Shown here in pieces: positions 4,746-6,283 of a stretch of 6,283 bases of DNA. Both the position numbers and the translations under genes were made by a program. A model generated the notes under the pieces. The model worked only from the letters and a program-made list of their open reading frames with translations. It was not told the origin of the DNA and searched no databases. Origin of the DNA: Armatimonadota bacterium (lineage in GTDB: Bacteria; Armatimonadota; Armatimonadia; Armatimonadales; Armatimonadaceae). Location of the stretch: NCBI GenBank assembly GCA_014380985.1, contig JACMIU010000447.1:1-6283 (forward strand), read 5' to 3'. Each line of letters starts with the position of its first letter. Position 1 is the stretch's first letter.

Positions 4746-6283
4746 ATGAAATCGTGCCTTGTTCTCGTCACAACCATCGCTTTGACCGTTCCGGCTATCG
4801 CCCACGCGCAAGACAGTCCGAAACAGGTTGTCTCGCTTCCGACGCTCGAAGCCCTGCGCCACGACCCAAAGACGCAAGGCGTGTTGTTGTTCGTCGCCAA
4901 TGACTACGAAACAACGATCACCGTTTACCCCGACGCGCCCAAACGCACCCCCGCGCAGTTCGCCGCCGGTAGCAAACGGCGCGTGGTGACAAGTGGCAAC
5001 CTGTCGGCAGTCGTGCCGCTGACGATGGCGGTGCTAACGAAAAATCCGCCCCCGCCCGACCCGTACTCCGACATGGCGTTCGACGAACGTTTTTTGTTGC
5101 TGCTGGGCAAACTTTCCCGCGCTCAGTGGGAGCAGGCGGCGGGCGAAACCGGCATCGGTATCGGGGACTTGACGCCGGAGCAACGCGAAATCTACACCGG
5201 GCTTTGGAGCGAGGGCGCGTTGGTCAGCACCCTTCGCGTTGTGCCGCCTCATCCGGGCGAACAAGACGAGCGCGGGGCGCGGCTCGTGTCGGACGAGCCA
5301 ATGGGTGCGGGCGATATTCGCTTCCGGTTTTCGCGGCGCGTGGCGTTTGTTTTCGAGGAAGTCACGAAGAAACAACGCTACCTGAGCGGAGCGATTTCCT
5401 ACAAGGAAACTGCCGAACCCGACGCGGAAGGTTTTGTTTCGCGGCAGGATTTTGATATTGCCGCGAACCGCGGATCCGCCGACGGTAGCGACGGCACGGA
5501 GGTAAAAGCCTTCGGCGTGCCGGTGATGCGCCATGTGCCGAACATTTTGAAGCCGGGCGATTTGTCTTTTGACGCGCCCGCATTAGGCGCACCGGTGGTG
5601 CTAAACGGGCAAAAAACCGTCGGGGAGTTGCTTGCCGCCGCGTCGAAAGCCACGCGCCTCGAACTTCGCGCCGACCCCCGTATAGCCACGCTTCCCGTGT
5701 TGCTGAAAACCAAAGCGGGCGGACAAGCGGTGGCGGCGGGCGACCTGCTCAAACTGCTGTGCCGCTCCGTGACCGGCACATTCCGGCGTTTGCCCGGCGC
5801 GAACGCCGACCCCGGTCTGTATCTGCTGACCGACGACCGGGAGGGATTGGGAACCCGCCTCGCCCGCCTCGAAGCGTGGGCGCGGGACGCCGGTGAGAAA
5901 CGACGGAAAATACTGACCGACGCCACCGACGCTTGCGCCGAAAACGAGCCGCTCGACATCCTAACATTCCTGCCCGGCGACAAGTACGCCCTGCCCGCCG
6001 AACTCACAAAAGCCGGGGACGATGTGCGGCGCACCAAAGGTGCTTGGAGCGAAGGGATAAAAATTGCGCCCGATAAACTATCCCCCGAACTGCGCGAAAA
6101 AATGGCGGAAGGAATAAAAAAATGGAAGGAATGGAGCGAATCCGCGAACTTCCGCACCGACCAAGTGGAGGTGAAAACCGAGTTTCATTGTGACTGGATT
6201 GTGCCGGGCAAGCGGGCGTTTCCGGCGCGGTTCAACGAGCAGATGGGTTGGGATGTGTTAGACCGAATCGCCGTGCCGAAAGC
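4746..6283 (+). CDS. Exported protein, second paralog, cut by the window edge
   Basis: The frame is open for 512 codons from ATG 4746 to the window end, with no stop, so the gene is partial at its 3' side. Residues 1-21 form a Sec signal peptide (Lys2, hydrophobic 5-18, cut after AHA). The rest parallels the preceding protein. Residues 30-150 contain RFLLLLGKLSRAQW (115-128) and GIGIGDLTPEQR (136-147). Residues 285-364 form the STN-like module (KTVGELLAAASKATRLELRAD, LLKLLCRSVTGTFRRL) ending in YLLTDDREGLGTRLARL. The last part (SPELREKM onward) still aligns with the first paralog up to just before its linker. It lacks the first paralog's proline-rich spacer and acidic insert near the N-terminus. 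Whether it also has the C-terminal domain cannot be seen. The close spacing and a good ribosome site suggest cotranscription with the upstream gene. Function unknown. Confidence 0.82.
   Translation, partial: MKSCLVLVTTIALTVPAIAHAQDSPKQVVSLPTLEALRHDPKTQGVLLFVANDYETTITVYPDAPKRTPAQFAAGSKRRVVTSGNLSAVVPLTMAVLTKNPPPPDPYSDMAFDERFLLLLGKLSRAQWEQAAGETGIGIGDLTPEQREIYTGLWSEGALVSTLRVVPPHPGEQDERGARLVSDEPMGAGDIRFRFSRRVAFVFEEVTKKQRYLSGAISYKETAEPDAEGFVSRQDFDIAANRGSADGSDGTEVKAFGVPVMRHVPNILKPGDLSFDAPALGAPVVLNGQKTVGELLAAASKATRLELRADPRIATLPVLLKTKAGGQAVAAGDLLKLLCRSVTGTFRRLPGANADPGLYLLTDDREGLGTRLARLEAWARDAGEKRRKILTDATDACAENEPLDILTFLPGDKYALPAELTKAGDDVRRTKGAWSEGIKIAPDKLSPELREKMAEGIKKWKEWSESANFRTDQVEVKTEFHCDWIVPGKRAFPARFNEQMGWDVLDRIAVPK

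Noticed and set aside
5399..6157. A 252-codon minus-strand open frame
   Set aside because: It is antisense to the second exported paralog, whose frame is supported by alignment to its neighbour, and its composition is Ser/Arg/Pro-rich as expected for a shadow.

Overview
The window holds two divergent units that look functionally linked. On the minus strand there is an ECF-type RNA polymerase sigma factor (start 1539, end 934), followed by a membrane-anchored zinc-finger anti-sigma factor (start 843, end 130). On the plus strand there are two consecutive genes for paralogous exported proteins of a family I do not recognise. The first is complete (1977-4709, 910 residues). The second (4746 onward) starts 36 bases later and runs off the right edge after 512 codons.

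Layout: 1-129 is non-coding and AT-rich at its outer end, with one imperfect hairpin. 130-843 is the anti-sigma gene. 844-933 is a 90-base intercistronic gap with a perfect small hairpin. 934-1539 is the sigma gene. 1540-1976 is a 437-base divergent control region. 1977-4709 and 4746-6283 are the exported paralogs.

The most useful reading is regulatory. On the minus strand upstream of the sigma gene there is an ECF-style promoter candidate: GGAACC, 17 bases, CGTATC. On the plus strand, just before the first exported protein, there is a similar candidate: GCAACC, 16 bases, CGTATA. If both are real, the sigma factor would activate its own gene and the divergent pair. The anti-sigma factor would hold it at the membrane until an envelope signal arrives, and the two exported proteins would be its output or part of the sensing circuit. 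This is inference from motif and arrangement only.

The exported proteins share an N-terminal module with an AQW...GIG.GD.T.EQR motif. They also share a central module that resembles the short STN/secretin N-terminal fold and ends in LLTDDREGLGTRLARL. In the complete one, a proline/lysine-rich linker leads to a C-terminal region with alternating strand/helix character, perhaps a divergent TIM-barrel.

Organism: a GC-rich bacterium with a conventional envelope and Sec export. The sigma factor sequence and the LT.EQR-type exported proteins recall Armatimonadota, but this is an impression from memory and is low confidence. There are no RNA genes, CRISPR arrays, insertion sequences or phage genes in the window.
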